Shown here: positions 25,795 through 37,592 of the stretch, piece after piece | How positions within the stretch are numbered: the first letter of the stretch is position 1 | How the letters are laid out: each line of letters begins with the position of its first letter | Assembly (NCBI RefSeq): GCF_051020955.1 | Contig: NC_135015.1 | Span: forward strand, 12,018,616-12,082,615 | Reading direction: 5' to 3' | Source of the DNA: Megalopta genalis | Lineage: Eukaryota > Arthropoda > Insecta > Hymenoptera > Halictidae | DNA: 64,000 nt | The notes under the pieces: model-generated | The model's input: the letters and a program-made list of their open reading frames with translations, nothing else | What the model was told of the DNA's origin: nothing | Databases searched by the model: none | Translations under genes and position numbers: made by a program

Positions 25795-27350
25795 TATAAA
25801 ATTCGAATAATCGTAAAGTTATGGCGACAAGCAATTTCAGCAACAGATTGTTCGAATTGTAGAAGATTTCTAAATGTTACGAGATATCGAGATTGGGAAC
25901 ACGGTACAAGTAAAACCGTCGCCTCCGCGTTTTCGAATAACAATGTTCAAGCTCGAATCGTTTCTAGAAACAAGGTATTTGGTACGCAAACGTTACCTAA
26001 TAAAACCCGCCGTCTCCCGGCCACGTAAAAACAAAACCATTTGCACACAAAGTAACAAAAAAATTGTTCCCCATTTCTCGAGCCAACCCATCATAAAATA
26101 TATGCTTGAAAATATTGAACGATTTTGACAACGTAATAAAAACGTAATAAAATTTGCTACAGCAAATATCAACCAACGATCGTGCACCTTTAACAGTCGA
26201 ACGGTGGACCTTCTTGATAAAAAATATAATCGAGTATACTTAGAGTTATTTGTAATTTTATTTATCAATGTTTTGTCAAAACATGTTTCTTACGGTCTTC
26301 CTTCTAACCGCGTTAGTTTTTCCGTAGGTCTTAATGAAACATATGAAAGTTTATGTCAATTGCCAAGAACTAGACAGTAAAATAACAGTATTTATGCTGT
26401 GGGTCCAGATTGACCCGATCGTCCGCGTGTTAAAGCCAAAGTCTTGAAGCAAGACTATATATTCTCAATATTAACTCATTGCGCTCGGACATATAAAACA
26501 TCTGATAATCATGGTACTTTCGACCATGAGAAGTCGAGTTAAACATCTCCACAATTTCAAGGAGGTCGGTTCGATGCATTATTTAGAATAAAATCCGAAA
26601 AATTCGAGTTATCATCACAAGCAACGTTCCAACGAGAATCCTTCCTAAGGTGGAAACCAAGCTGCTTATCTTGAGAATCACTCCGGATAAGCGATCACGA
26701 ACAAGACATTAATCCGAGAGCTACGACCTTAAAGAACAGGCATGATAAAAAACAACGGTACGAGAAAGCTCGCCGTGGGGATCGTGCGAAAAAATCCATT
26801 GCGTCAAATAGTTTTAATTTCCGTGTTTCGCGAGGACTTTTACATATTACTTCTGCTCGGGCGCGTAATCAACGAAGGGGAATTCCTTATCTGGAACGGA
26901 ATTAAACGGACGATCCCGTTTTAAACAGGTCCGACCGAAAAGAAGCGGGGGCGTTGCGTGTCCAGCGTCGCACAATGCACATTATCGCTCCGCGCGACAC
27001 CCGTAAAAATCCTCGTTACGACGTATCTCGGCTCGGTATCGAAATGAAATCCCGTTGAAACGTTTAAGCCGATTCAACGCTATCGGATTGTTCAAATCAA
27101 TGGTTTCTCTCGAGTCCGATTGCTTGATACCATCTGACGAATATACAGGATAATGCTCAGTTTGAAAAAGGAAGTAATTTTTTCAACCAATAGTTTTCGA
27201 GACACCTCGATAAACGTGTTTTTGATCCCCAACTTTGAGGGCTCTTTTCGCCCCTTTAATAATGACGATGGCCGATAAAATTATATTCGACTTAATATTT
27301 GGTATATATCAATTATATTTGTTATATAATTGTCTCCAAGTCTTATACTC

Positions 27351-27644
27351 ACCCCACAATCTACAGATTTAAATCGCACAGAAAATCTATGGGATGGATT
27401 AGACCAAAGAGATAGAAAAAAACAGCAAGTTCAAAAAGTGAATTGCAAGCAAAACTAAAAGATGAACGGGATTCTATTTATTCAGAATATTTAAAAAAAA
27501 GTTATTTATAATATGTCCGAACGGTTGAATGGTATTATTAAACAAACCGGATTTGCGACAAAATATTATGATTGAGATTTTTCATAACTTGCGTAGTATA
27601 AAATATTTATTTTTCTCAAAATGTCCGAATATTAATGAGACATG
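27351..27644 (+). pseudogene. Tc1-like transposase C-terminus, decayed
   Basis: The frame from 27351 reads TPQSTDLNRTENLWDGLDQR, the DD34E-type block around the third catalytic residue (Glu of the TEN motif). After a frameshift it continues ELQAKLKDE and SEYLKK, and after another frameshift NMSERLNGIIKQTGFATKYY to a stop at about 27574. The order and spacing match the C-terminal third of Tc1-family transposases. At 27620-27644 the sequence TGTCCGAATATTAATGAGAC resembles the Tc1 terminal repeat. The 5' two thirds are missing and it cannot be functional. Confidence 0.8.
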
Positions 27645-27759
27645 AAAATGTGACAACTCTCGATTGAAAATGTATTGTATTAATAAATGTTATTGTTCGA
27701 AAAATAAGGATTCGTATGTTTTTATGGCGAATATTAATACGAGAGTAACTATATGCCTC

Positions 27760-27945
27760 AGCCAAGTTTCGTTAAAATCGGCTTGTGTAATCCCTTGTAA
27801 GTTACTCAAGGAGGGAGAAGTATTGAAGTAGGTTGTAATGGATGTTACTTTACCGAATCGATTTTGCGAAGTTGGTAAACCGGATTTCTCTGAAATCTCA
27901 TCGAAGCGTTAACTATGGAACCCGACGAAAATTCACACCAGCCTG
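27760..27945. repeat. Local duplication of about 190 bp, copy 1
   Basis: GCTTGTGTAATC, GTAAGTTACTCAA, GGGAGAAGTATT, GTAGGTTGTAA, then TTGCGAAGTTGGTAAACCGG, AAATCTCATCGAA and CGTTAACTATGGAACCCGAC, recur in the same order at 28540-28725. Identity is highest in the last 90 bases. Confidence 0.85.
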
Positions 27946-28433
27946 GGATAGGTCTCGGTTAACATTTTTCCGTTATTCTGTATATTTTCAGGTTACTTAT
28001 TATATCCTGTCACGTAATAAGCTTAACATTTTGCGGACGAGCATTTTTAAAATACCAAGAATATTTCCTTCAGAGAACCAGACTATATATCAAAGATTTT
28101 AATTTAAAATTTATATCTTCTGGAATAATATATATAGTTCTGACGTATGTCGTCAATATGTCAACATTCGTCCTCAAAGGGTTAAATATATTCTGTTAAG
28201 ATATATATCTCAAAAATATGTACGTATTTTTTTTATGAACACCGTAGGAGGGTTAACAACCCTTAACGATCCAGAAGTATTAATCCAGTTTAATACCGCC
28301 AAGGTCAAGCTATTTGTTATACGAAGAGAGATTATGTACTAAAGTTGTTTATATCAAGTATAAAAAAATTTATTTGATAGACAAGCCTACAATGATAAAA
28401 ACAATGAAATCATTTTTACCGCTATACTATTAA

Positions 28434-28529
28434 CCCTTTCATGGGCACAATATGAATTTTCAAGAATATTTCAATTTAATGAGAATTTTCAATGATGAGT
28501 GGGGGAAGCATAGTTCGCCTATGAAAGGG
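28434..28529. mobile_element. piggyBac-like miniature element, 96 bp, TTAA-flanked
   Basis: TTAA at 28430-28433 and 28530-28533. The ends are CCCTTTCATGGGCACAATAT and (inverted) CCCTTTCATAGGCGAACTAT. It lies directly against the second copy of the local duplication (28540). Non-coding. Confidence 0.75.
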
Positions 28530-28539
28530 TTAAGAGTTC

Positions 28540-28725
28540 AAGTCGCCTTGTGTAATCTCGATATGTTTCTTTGTAAGTTACTCAAAAAGGGAGAAGTATT
28601 CGTGTAGGTTGTAACACAAATGTAACTTAAACGAATCGATCTTGCGAAGTTGGTAAACCGGATTCCTCCGAAATCTCATCGAAACGTTAACTATGGAACC
28701 CGACAAAAATTCCCACCAGGTCGGA
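28540..28725. repeat. Local duplication of about 190 bp, copy 2
   Basis: This is the partner of 27760-27945, in the same orientation about 780 bp away. It contains a short insertion (TCGATATGTTTC) in the first half. Downstream it runs directly into a GC-rich island (28.7-29.4 kb). Confidence 0.85.
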
Positions 28726-29875
28726 ATTCGATCCGCGCCGGAGAATCGCAGCCAGGAAGACGATTATCAAGAAGGCGCAGCTTCTTCCGTGAATCCGCGA
28801 AGATAAAAGGGATCCCGCTCGCTAACGGAGGCGTGTAGATTTCTCGCTTTGCGTGGGAGCGGATGTAACAATCAGAACGAGGACCCAGAGAGAAGGCTGG
28901 CTGTTGAAGAGAAGGGGGATCGATCGCAAGGTCTCGCGCGGCGCGCAGCCATCTCCGAGATGATCCGGTTTGTCCTTCTCCTCGTTCCGGTCTCTCTATC
29001 GACAATAGCCACCGATCGCTTGAATTTCGAAGCAATAGCTCGCGGACGCAATCGTCTATACGGTCTGCGGGTAGCGAGCGTATTCAATGAAATTCGATTA
29101 TCCCGCACGATCTTATCGCTCGAGGGCAGGTGCAAGATCGTAGCATGAACCTGGGTACATCCAATTTCCGGGGAAGAATTACCTCTCCCCCGGATCTAAG
29201 ACACCGGGAAACGCAGTCGTAACCGCGACTTAACTCGTCGTCGCTCTACCGTTCCGGCTTCCCTCAACCCTTTATCCTTAACCCTTCGCTCGTCTGTCGC
29301 TCTTTTACTTGTCCGTCTCTTTCTGGCCTGTCTCTGATCGCGGTCCTTCATTTTCTAGGATTTGCCCGATCTAATCCGATCTTTCCTCGTGGCCGACTTT
29401 CTTTGGCGGAGCTTTGATTCTGACCTGCAGGCGAGACTTCTGTTTAGCAGACCAGATTTTCTGAGATTACAGTACATATTTGGCGGAGAAGCGTTTAACT
29501 GTTGGATAGCTGGTGGTCGAATACTTGGATTTAGTTATCGTAATTACGCTGCAATGTTCGAAGAAGATAATTACGTAGAAACTTTAATATTTGGATCTAT
29601 AAGTATCCTTCTAATTTTGAGAAACAATTGTAGCATATTGCTTTCCGAGACATTGATCTATCCGATTCGATATTGTATAAACGGAACGCATCGTTGTAAG
29701 AGGTCTAAGTCTCGAACATAATTGTTTGAGGAACATTTTGTAACCTGCCAGTGTGTCCGTACAAAAATTAATTTCTTATTTGAACAATCACCGACACGTA
29801 ATTTTAAAGTATTCTTTCAAGTTAACACGTGTGTTTGCTGAGTTTTAATTGCCGATAAATTATGAGGAACTTGTA

Positions 29876-29876
<1 letters not shown>

Positions 29877-29922
<46 letters not shown>
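29877..29922. repeat. (AAT)n microsatellite
   Basis: About fifteen perfect AAT units. Confidence 0.97.
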
Positions 29923-30720
29923 GTTATACTATTTACAAAGCACAAGTAAGGAATGAATCTAACGTAAATTGTATACCCTTTATCTTCGATGGTCTTTTAC
30001 AAGAATAATATCATTGCTAAACTAAAAAGGATTAAACCAAGTGAAGAGATTGTATCCATGATTCTACCTGGGTAATGGGCTATCACCTAAATAGTACGAT
30101 CCAAGGGTAGTCCAGCTGTTCTAGGAACGTTAACCGGCACGTGTCTGAGATGTTCTGGAATAGCGACGGTAGAGTCGAAGTGCTTTTTGGAAGTGATCGT
30201 GATTTTTCTTTAACTGGAAGAAGCTGTGTTCAAGCTTTCTTTCCTTCAAATATTCAACAAGAGTAAAGGTCAAATAATATTCCCGAGTCATCGTTTCCGA
30301 CAAAGAAATAGTGTCTCTGTATTGAATATGATGCATACTGTGTTTAATGGAGCGAAGCGTGTGTTATCAACTTTTATGTTCAGAACATAACACAATGATT
30401 TTACATTGTGCTTCACAATTAAGAAGACGAACAACATTGCATGATTCTATGTTACTTACTAATTCCCGAATAAACACCTTCGGATTTTTCAACTCGAGAT
30501 AATTCTACGAGCGCAAAGGGATGATTCTAACTTTTATCCTTTTGTTTGACCACCAGAAATTTCTACAAGCGAACTTCGTCTTTCTGTCTGGTTTATGTCC
30601 CTGCTTAAATCTTTGGGCGAAAATTTTCTACATAATTCTAACTTGTACCCCATCGCTAGCCCGACCAAAAAATACAAATTTTCTTTCTTTGCCAGTCTAG
30701 TAACATATATTTAGAAGAAA

Positions 30721-30957
30721 CGTTCCAGAAAGAATTTATTCAAAATTTTTCATCGAAGAAGAAAAATGTTTCGAATAAAATTTAATCGAACAGTCTATTC
30801 GAAATATTACTCGAATAAAATTTCATCCGAAGAATGCATTCGAAATATTTTCCGAATTAAATTTTAATCGACGAATCTATCCGGAATACTTCTCGAATCA
30901 AATTTCATTCGAGGAATTTATTCCAAATGTTATCCAAATAATGTCAAACTCTCATGC
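30721..30957. repeat. 41-bp tandem repeat, probably a hAT-like element end
   Basis: CGAATAAAAT-type starts at 30771, 30811, 30852 and 30893 define units of 40-41 bases, each with an internal ATTCGAAATATT. The block ends ATAATGTCAAACTCT, resembling the CCCAACTCTG end of the element at 24057-24616. Confidence 0.65.
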
Positions 30958-32154
30958 AAAAAGGATATTACTCTGGAAGACACAAAACGCACCGACGAAC
31001 AACGGCAACAGAATCAATTAGTCAGCTCTAGCGCAGCTCCACCAAGAAAGAAAATTCCGAAAGTAAGAATGTTTGCAGAAAAACCTAACCCATCTCCAGC
31101 AACGAGCTGCGCGTTCAAGCTTGGCTCCCATCGAAAAACTTTCACAGAAGGAAGCAACCCTGCGCCCCACCTCTCGACCCTTCGTCCCCGATGTTTCCCG
31201 TTTCTTTGGCTCGTCAATTCTTTCCTCGTTATTCCCGTTTCGAGTTGTTCGCCCGGCGTTGTCGCTAAGCTCGCGGCAGTGGCGTCGGCGAGTAGGTGTA
31301 TCGCCTCAAGTGTAATTTTATTATCTCTCTCTCCTTCGGAGCCGCCTTTCAAGCCGGTCGCGCGCCACCCCTGCATTCGGCGCGCTTTAACCACGGTGCT
31401 CGGCACCGGTTCCGCGCTGTTATTTAAGCAGCGTTTCACCTCTGCTTCCTTTTTTCCTTCCCTTTACCGACCGCCGAGCTTCTCCACCCCCTAACAGCCG
31501 CGGCGCCTAGTTCTCGCCGAGCCGAGCGGAGCGGAGCAGAGCGGAGCCAAGCCGGTTCCGCGGCGTTCTTCTTTTCTAATACAGACGCGCGCGCTGAAGC
31601 TTCCCTTTTGCCACGTCGAAATTATGCAAAGAAGGAGACGATGGCTATCCGTAGCCGGCACACGGCCGCTGTGTGTTGCATTCGGCTCCGCCTTTGCCAC
31701 CACCGGCGCGGTTACCTTCGTCTATGCTGGCTCCACCGGGCCAGGACCGTTTCCAAGACTGCGTCCTGCGGATAAGGGCACGCGCTATACTCCACGCTCT
31801 CGCTACGGACGATTGAGAGGAAACGTTCCAGTGCCTAAGTGCCGGGAATATGGTGCACTTTTTTCGGCTGCACGCCGTCCGAACCGTAAAAGAGAATTTT
31901 ATTTTTACTCACGTTCGGTACTCTCGTTCTATCCTCCTCAACTCGCTTCTTCGCTTCGCCTTGCATCGACGATGACGTAGCTTTCGCCTGGGATTCCGGA
32001 GATTCGTGGAGATGTGCGAGCATTCGATTTATTTCGTCGGCGATGTTCATTTAATTAGAGTGCTACGCGGAGTGTTCAGTTGACAACTTTTTAAATCAAA
32101 ATATCTCGAAAAGAACACATTTTTGTGAAAAATACAAAGCTTACTAGATTTTAA

Positions 32155-32437
32155 CCCTAGAAAGATAACCATATGACAACGTACGTAAAAGATAACCATA
32201 CGCTTCAGAGGCGCAAGCTTTTCTAAGGCGTCAATTTTATACTAACAATGGATATTTAATTAAGTTAATCTAGTCATTTTAAAGGTTTGGCATTATTGTA
32301 AAAATAAAATGCATTTATATTATATTTTTTTATATTTTAAGTAATTTTAAACTTAAATCACTAGACCTCTATGAAAAACGGTGCAGTCAGTTGTTTATTT
32401 CGCAGGCGCCTCTGCGACGTAGGTTATCTTTCTCGGG
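32155..32437. mobile_element. piggyBac MITE with near-canonical ends, TTAA-flanked
   Basis: TTAA at 32151-32154 and 32438-32441 flank 283 bp. The left end reads CCCTAGAAAGATAACCATAT, then ACGTACGTAAAAGATAACCA. The right end, inverted, reads CCCGAGAAAGATAACCTACG. Both ends continue into a shared CAGAGGCGC. The left side strongly resembles the end of the classic piggyBac transposon (CCCTAGAAAGATA plus a subterminal ACGTACGT...AAAGATAATCAT, from general knowledge). No transposase sequence is inside. Confidence 0.9.
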
Positions 32438-32629
32438 TTAAGGGAGAAATATGATTACTTTATTTGTGTTTTGATGTTGATCGTTTCGTAGGTTATCTGG
32501 AGGGTACAATTTTCTTTGAATGGATACTTTAAAATGAATTACTATTTTTATTTACAGATTTTCATTCTACGCGAGAAAAGAATAAATTTCTGTACGAAAC
32601 GTTTTTTAATCAGACTTTCTCTTACGAGG

Positions 32630-32763
32630 ATAATTAATGTTATTTTTTACCGATATTTTGTATTATACAATTTATCGAATTAATGTTGTGATAACTATAG
32701 CAAAAGTCAAGAAGTGATTGCATAGAAAACATAAATCGTAGGAAATAATTTATATTAAACATT
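32630..32763. repeat. Dispersed repeat, copy B (shorter)
   Basis: Partner of 23226-23485: ACCGATATTTTGTATTATAC, GAATTAAT, then ACTATAGCAAAAGTCAAGAA and GAAATAATTTATATTAAA. It lacks the internal 110 bases of copy A. Confidence 0.65.
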
Positions 32764-33415
32764 TGTTGAAATACATAACTTCTTTATTTTTGTTATGATC
32801 GAATGCTGATAAATCAGTAACAGTTGCACTTTTTCACGTAACACTTGTTTGAAGAGCAATTGTTATTGATCTATCAGCCTTCCGTCACAAAAAGATAAAG
32901 AAGTTTTTTAAGTAAACAAATTTTTCATTTCGTTAAGTTAAACAAATCTTATTTAACGCTGGAAGCACTAAAAGCAGCTGTTTTATAAAAGTATCTTCAT
33001 TATCCGAATAATCGTAAATTAGAAAATTAGTGACCCGTCATTTTGACGTGTTCCGTAAAGCTAGTATTAATTGAGTTCGGCTTGGCTCGGCACGTGAAAT
33101 CTAAATATTCGCGCACTTGTAGAGATTCCGTGATTGTTGAGGAAGTGTTTGTGTTTACTGGGAGAACGGACGAACGAACGAACGATCGGTGGGCGATAAT
33201 TAGACCAGTCTAGAGGTCGGCGAACTATGGTAAATTAGCATCAAGTGAAGTTAAAATGAAATTCTTGGGGGTAATGAGGACTCAATAAACATATAAGAAA
33301 TTATATAAAAAGCGTGTTTCTTGTTACGACCGAAATCTTTTTCTTCTGGCATGTGAATTGCGAATGAATTTTAAGGAAGCAAATTCAACTGAAATTTCAT
33401 ATCGAACGCTATTAA

Positions 33416-33747
33416 CCGCTTGAGTACAGATTTGTTCGAAAAAATTGTTACATTTGAAACGGTTTTGATTTGAGTGATATAATATACTAATATAATATAC
33501 TATATATAATATAGTGTAATATAATATATTATATAGTGATATAATATACTAATATAATATACTATATATAATATAGTATAATATAATATATTATATAGTG
33601 ATATATTATATTATATTATATTATATAGTGATATAATATACTAATAATATAGTAATTAGAAGTTTGAATGACGAATTAGACCCGTTATTTGTAACTTAGG
33701 CAAAACAAGTGCATGGCGAGTCTCAATCGTCAAATGTACCCAAAGGG
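33416..33747. mobile_element. piggyBac-like element carrying an AT minisatellite
   Basis: TTAA at 33412-33415 and 33748-33751. The ends are CCGCTTGAGTACA and (inverted) CCCTTTGGGTACA. The interior is dominated by the 62-bp AT array at 33474-33660. The TIR match is short, so the assignment is moderate. Confidence 0.55.
33474..33660. repeat. 62-bp AT-only minisatellite
   Basis: GTGATATAATATACTAATAT units begin at 33474 and 33536 (62 apart), then 33598, followed by a shortened unit to 33628 and a partial last one. Each unit is itself made of ATATAAT-type palindromic motifs. Confidence 0.93.
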
Positions 33748-35904
33748 TTAAAATTTGTGTTTTAGTATTTCCCTTTAGTTTTCATAAGTCTACCATTTAT
33801 GGTCGCCAGATATAATGTTGTCTACTTTTCCAGTTATAATTCTAACAATTTTGAACACAACTTGATGTGATCGAGATGTCTGCAAAGTCTATAGCTGATT
33901 TCCAGAGTTCTCGAAAAAGTTCTAGTTCGACCCTTAACTACCACACCTATTAAAACTTACGTAACCACTATTAGCCATTACGTAACCACTACCGTTAACG
34001 TGTATTGCGTCATTATTGGCATAAAAGTGTTGAATAAAAACTCAAGATCAAATGTTCTTACTTTGCACATCGATAATGATCGGATCCATGTTCGATTGCG
34101 TTGAAGCAAGTGTATTGAAAACGTTATTTTTTTCTTATAATTTTTCTTATAATTACGAATAACAATTATGAATAAGAATTATGACTAAGAATTGTGTATA
34201 AGAATGAATAAAGGGTTAAGAACGGTTTACTATTTGCGCTCGCACAAGAAGCAGTTATTGCGAAAGATCACACTGAAAAGTAAATATCATAAATTGTTTC
34301 ATGTATGAGCGTGTAGGATTTTTTCGCGTATAAAGCGATTGACTGATGAAAAAAATTGAATGCCCTATGAACGACTAAGCGTTAATCCATTTTTACGGGG
34401 AAATAAAGCCAGAGGAATCCAATAAACGGATTTCAATAGACTTATACGGAAACCTTTAGTGGGTGGAAAAAGGCAGGGATGACAGAACTTTATTACTGGA
34501 ACTTCAAGCTCGCGTAAACTTTCGGCTCGCGATCGTAAACGGAATTAATGTCGTTCGAGTCAATTAAGTCGATAATTAAAAAGCTGGATGAGTTGCATTT
34601 GTATTATCCACTGTATGAATGTTGAGATCTCAGTGCGTTTCGAAGTTGCAATAATTCAGAATCATATTCTGTTCGAGAAATACAATTTAAGGAGATGTAA
34701 CCGGAAGTTTTTGCATTAAGAAATAAAGTATTATAAATGGGACTTTATAATAGTTATACAAACTGTCACAATAATGTATCTAATAAGTTATAGTATTTGT
34801 AATAATTTATAACTTACTTTTTGATGTAAAACTTTCGGTTATCTCTGCTTCAATTATATTTCTCGAACAGAGTGTAATGAAATTATAATGAAAAATTATA
34901 ATTATAATATATAATTGTAATTATACATATAATTTAATCTTGGTAAAAAAGCAGTGTAGAATAAAATTAATTATATCAGCGCGTATGCCCTATTCCATAT
35001 CCTACTACTATTCTTTCGAGTAATTTAGGTGACAGTTAGTGGACCACCTCGTATACATACATATATATATATAGAATATATACATATAATTCTATAATTA
35101 TATTATTTGTTTCTGTAGTTTGCTTGCAATGTTTTTCATGCAGCAAACGAAGCCTGGCATAGTAAGCCAAAGTGGCTAATGGTATGTAAAATAAAGTCGC
35201 CCTAACTTGGAACATTTTCTAGTCTACGGCGCGGAGAATGTTTTACGACGGCATCTACTTCTCAGCGCATAAATTTTGCAACGTGACCGTTATGAATAAC
35301 ATCGGCGTCAAAACTGGGTTGTAGAATCCACGCAGATAGAATTCAGAGCATTGTTCAACGTTTTACATGCATGTCTATCGCGTGATACAATTCAGTTTGT
35401 AGCATCGCAGCGAAGAACCGGCCGACGGAACCAATGCGATAAAGTTATACACATAAATAATTCGATATTTACGAACTCCGAGAGAATTTTTATCATCGCG
35501 TGCCTCTGCTATACTGAACTAACAAACAGCTATCGCAAAGATGAAAGACCAAAGAGATTTTTAAAAATAAAATCCTGAAATTGCTGAACGCCAGTGATTG
35601 AACGCAAGTTCTTTGAAAAATACAAATACGACGGAGTTCTTAATATGTTCTTAATAAATCGTTAAATAAATATTTCCGAGCGATATTATCTTCTGCAGAA
35701 ATCCCGACTGGGGCACGTAGCACGAAATAATTAGCGAAGTAATAAATCGCAATAAAAGCTGGTTCGGACGTGAGAGGATTTCGAAAAATAAGTTCGGTCC
35801 AATGAGCGAATCAGCAGAATCCATCGGAACTAAGAAGATAATCTTCGGCGGGAGATAGATCCCCGGTGAAAGTACCTAGGGAAACGATATTAGGGCGTAC
35901 TCAC

Positions 35905-36033
35905 AGTGCACGTGCAGCATCATCCGTTTGCTGACTGATGGTGGTACTCCGTTACTTGCGATGCATAGGTAGGCGCCCATCTCGCTTCTGGTTACTTTCG
36001 ACAGAGTCAGCGTTTCCCCTTGGGCGTTAGCCA
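35905..36033 (-). CDS. DIP exon: second half of Ig domain 2
   Basis: A 129-base exon entering in phase 1 (the single A from the previous exon plus TG makes a Met codon) and leaving in phase 1. It encodes ANAQGETLTLSKVTRSEM, then GAYLCIASNGVPPSVSK with the second Ig2 cysteine, and ends MMLHVH. The acceptor is ATTGCAG|TGG and the donor CACT|GTGAGT. This is the best-conserved DIP segment and it anchors the family assignment. It is followed by the 27-kb intron. Confidence 0.94.
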
Positions 36034-36289
36034 CTGCAATACACAAGCGAACGGAAAGAATTTCAAAATCCGTTCGACCGTATGCGATTTAATGACTTTC
36101 CTAAATTACTCGACACGCGGGCGGAACGTTCGAAGAATTCGTACAATCTTGTAAGCAGTCAACTGGCAAATCGTTTGTTGCCGTATAAACTTGGCTTCGC
36201 GATAAAATTGTCACGCGAAACTTCGAAATTAAATTGCTATTTTTAAATAAGATATGTGCATAATTTTTTTAAATCAAATATTGTTTAAG

Positions 36290-36870
36290 AACTGATCTGG
36301 TGTAAAATTGTCGGCTTACGCTAGGAGGAGCGCAACTTCATTATTTGCCAAATGTAATGGTAATTTGAAAATGTCCCGAATAATTTGATAATCGTGCGCA
36401 ATTTTCAAAAATGTTCTGGTGTAGAATTGTTGGCTTATGTCATGAGAAATGTAATTTCTTTTTATGTCAAACGTTAAATAATCTGATAATTGTATAAAAT
36501 TTTTAAAAATGTTCTAACATATTTAACATTGTTGGTTCACGTTGTGAGAGGAGTACATATAGTTTAATTTCTCGTCGAGCATTAAATGAACGATAATTTG
36601 AACATTTGAACATTTGAAAATGTTCAGAATAATTTGATAATTGTATACAATTTAATTAAGTTTCCTAACAGATTTCAAATTGTTGACTCATGAATGAATG
36701 TAATAATAATTTTCATGTCTACAAAAATACAAAATTGCATAAACATCCCCAGTTCGTTGGCCGAATGGTAATTTGTGAATGGTAATTTGAGAATGTTCAA
36801 AATAATTTGATAATCGCATACAATTTTAAAAAATGTCTAATGTCAAATCTCACGTTAGGATATTAAATTG
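36290..36870. repeat. Degenerate long-period repeat block
   Basis: AATAATTTGATAATYG followed by (C/A)AATTTT and TTCTAA recurs near 36378, 36478, 36626 and 36799. It alternates with ATTGTTGGCTTACG-type segments that are also repeated. Unit length varies from about 100 to 175 bases because of internal insertions. Confidence 0.65.
36711..36758. repeat. 48-bp dispersed duplicate, copy 1
   Basis: Begins TTTCATGTCTACAAAAATAC and ends CATCCCCAGTTCGTT. It matches 38792-38839 in 47 of 48 positions within the same intron. It interrupts the degenerate repeat block. Confidence 0.93.
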
Positions 36871-37592
36871 CAATCATCCGGAATGTTTATCAAACACCAC
36901 GTACTCAATGAGTACAAACACAAGAAACTATAAAAACTAAAACAACAATTAAAACTAAAAAGTAATTAATTAAATAAAATCGATATAGCGTAACGAACTG
37001 TCACTGTAGCTAAAGTATTTTCCTATCACGCAGACTTTGCTTCCGTGAGATTTTTCCAATTGCAGTTTCTATTACCACCTACGAGAATAGCAAAGACGAG
37101 CGCCTCGAAATACAAGTGTCAAATTGCTGTTCCTCGCCTTGGCTAGGGATCTGCCGAAGCATTGTCGAGTATTTGCGTGATTCGCCGTAACGCGAGGCAG
37201 CTCGGGAAGAGGTAAGCTCCGAAATACGAGCAGCGACAATCTCGTTCGACGAGGAACGAAAATTCCCGCGGATTTGAAGGACAGAGGGATTGCCATGCGC
37301 GGTTCATTTTATTCGACCGACGCGACGTGAAACGCGAAATCACCAAATTAGTAATCAGTTTTAAATTACCCGGCCGACTAGCAACTGATTGCAACATATT
37401 TCGAGCTGCCACAGCGAACTGTGACGAACAAAGAATCCGCGGGATTGAAAAAACAAAAGACACCATCGTTCGACAATGCACGCGGAGCTCGGAGCTTAAA
37501 TGAATTTTCACGATTGTGTTTCTATCAACCGTTTTGGTTAAGCTCGCTCTTTCCGGTTTATTCATAAAGCGGCAGTTTGATCTTTCGGTGTA

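Larger units (their letters stand above)
8949..35904 (-). other. 27-kb DIP intron separating Ig2 from Ig3
   Basis: Bounded by GTGAGT (35904) and ACAG (8949) in transcript sense. No coding exon was recognised. It is rich in repeats: two loci of a 40-bp minisatellite, CAGGGTGG MITEs, GACTGCGGAT-type MITEs, hAT-like and piggyBac-like elements, a Tc1 relic, an AAT microsatellite and local duplications. GC/CpG-richer islands sit near 10.0-10.6, 11.4-12.0, 14.3-14.9, 18.4-20.1, 20.6-21.1, 24.7-25.2, 26.7-27.1, 28.7-29.4 and 31.0-32.0 kb. In compact insect neuronal genes such islands often mark enhancers or unannotated exons, but neither could be shown here. Confidence 0.8.

Noticed and set aside
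26470..26541. TTAACTCATTGCGC ... GAGTTAA, a possible 70-bp TTAA mini-element
   Set aside because: Only a few bases of the ends match, and no second copy is visible.
28186..28193. Solo AGGGTTAA with CCTTTGAGGACG-type inverted sequence
   Set aside because: Looks like one piggyBac-like end but has no partner end nearby, so no element is called.
31014..31494. Overlapping 141-codon frames on both strands
   Set aside because: Long frames on both strands of the same CpG-rich DNA point to base composition. Neither shows family features.
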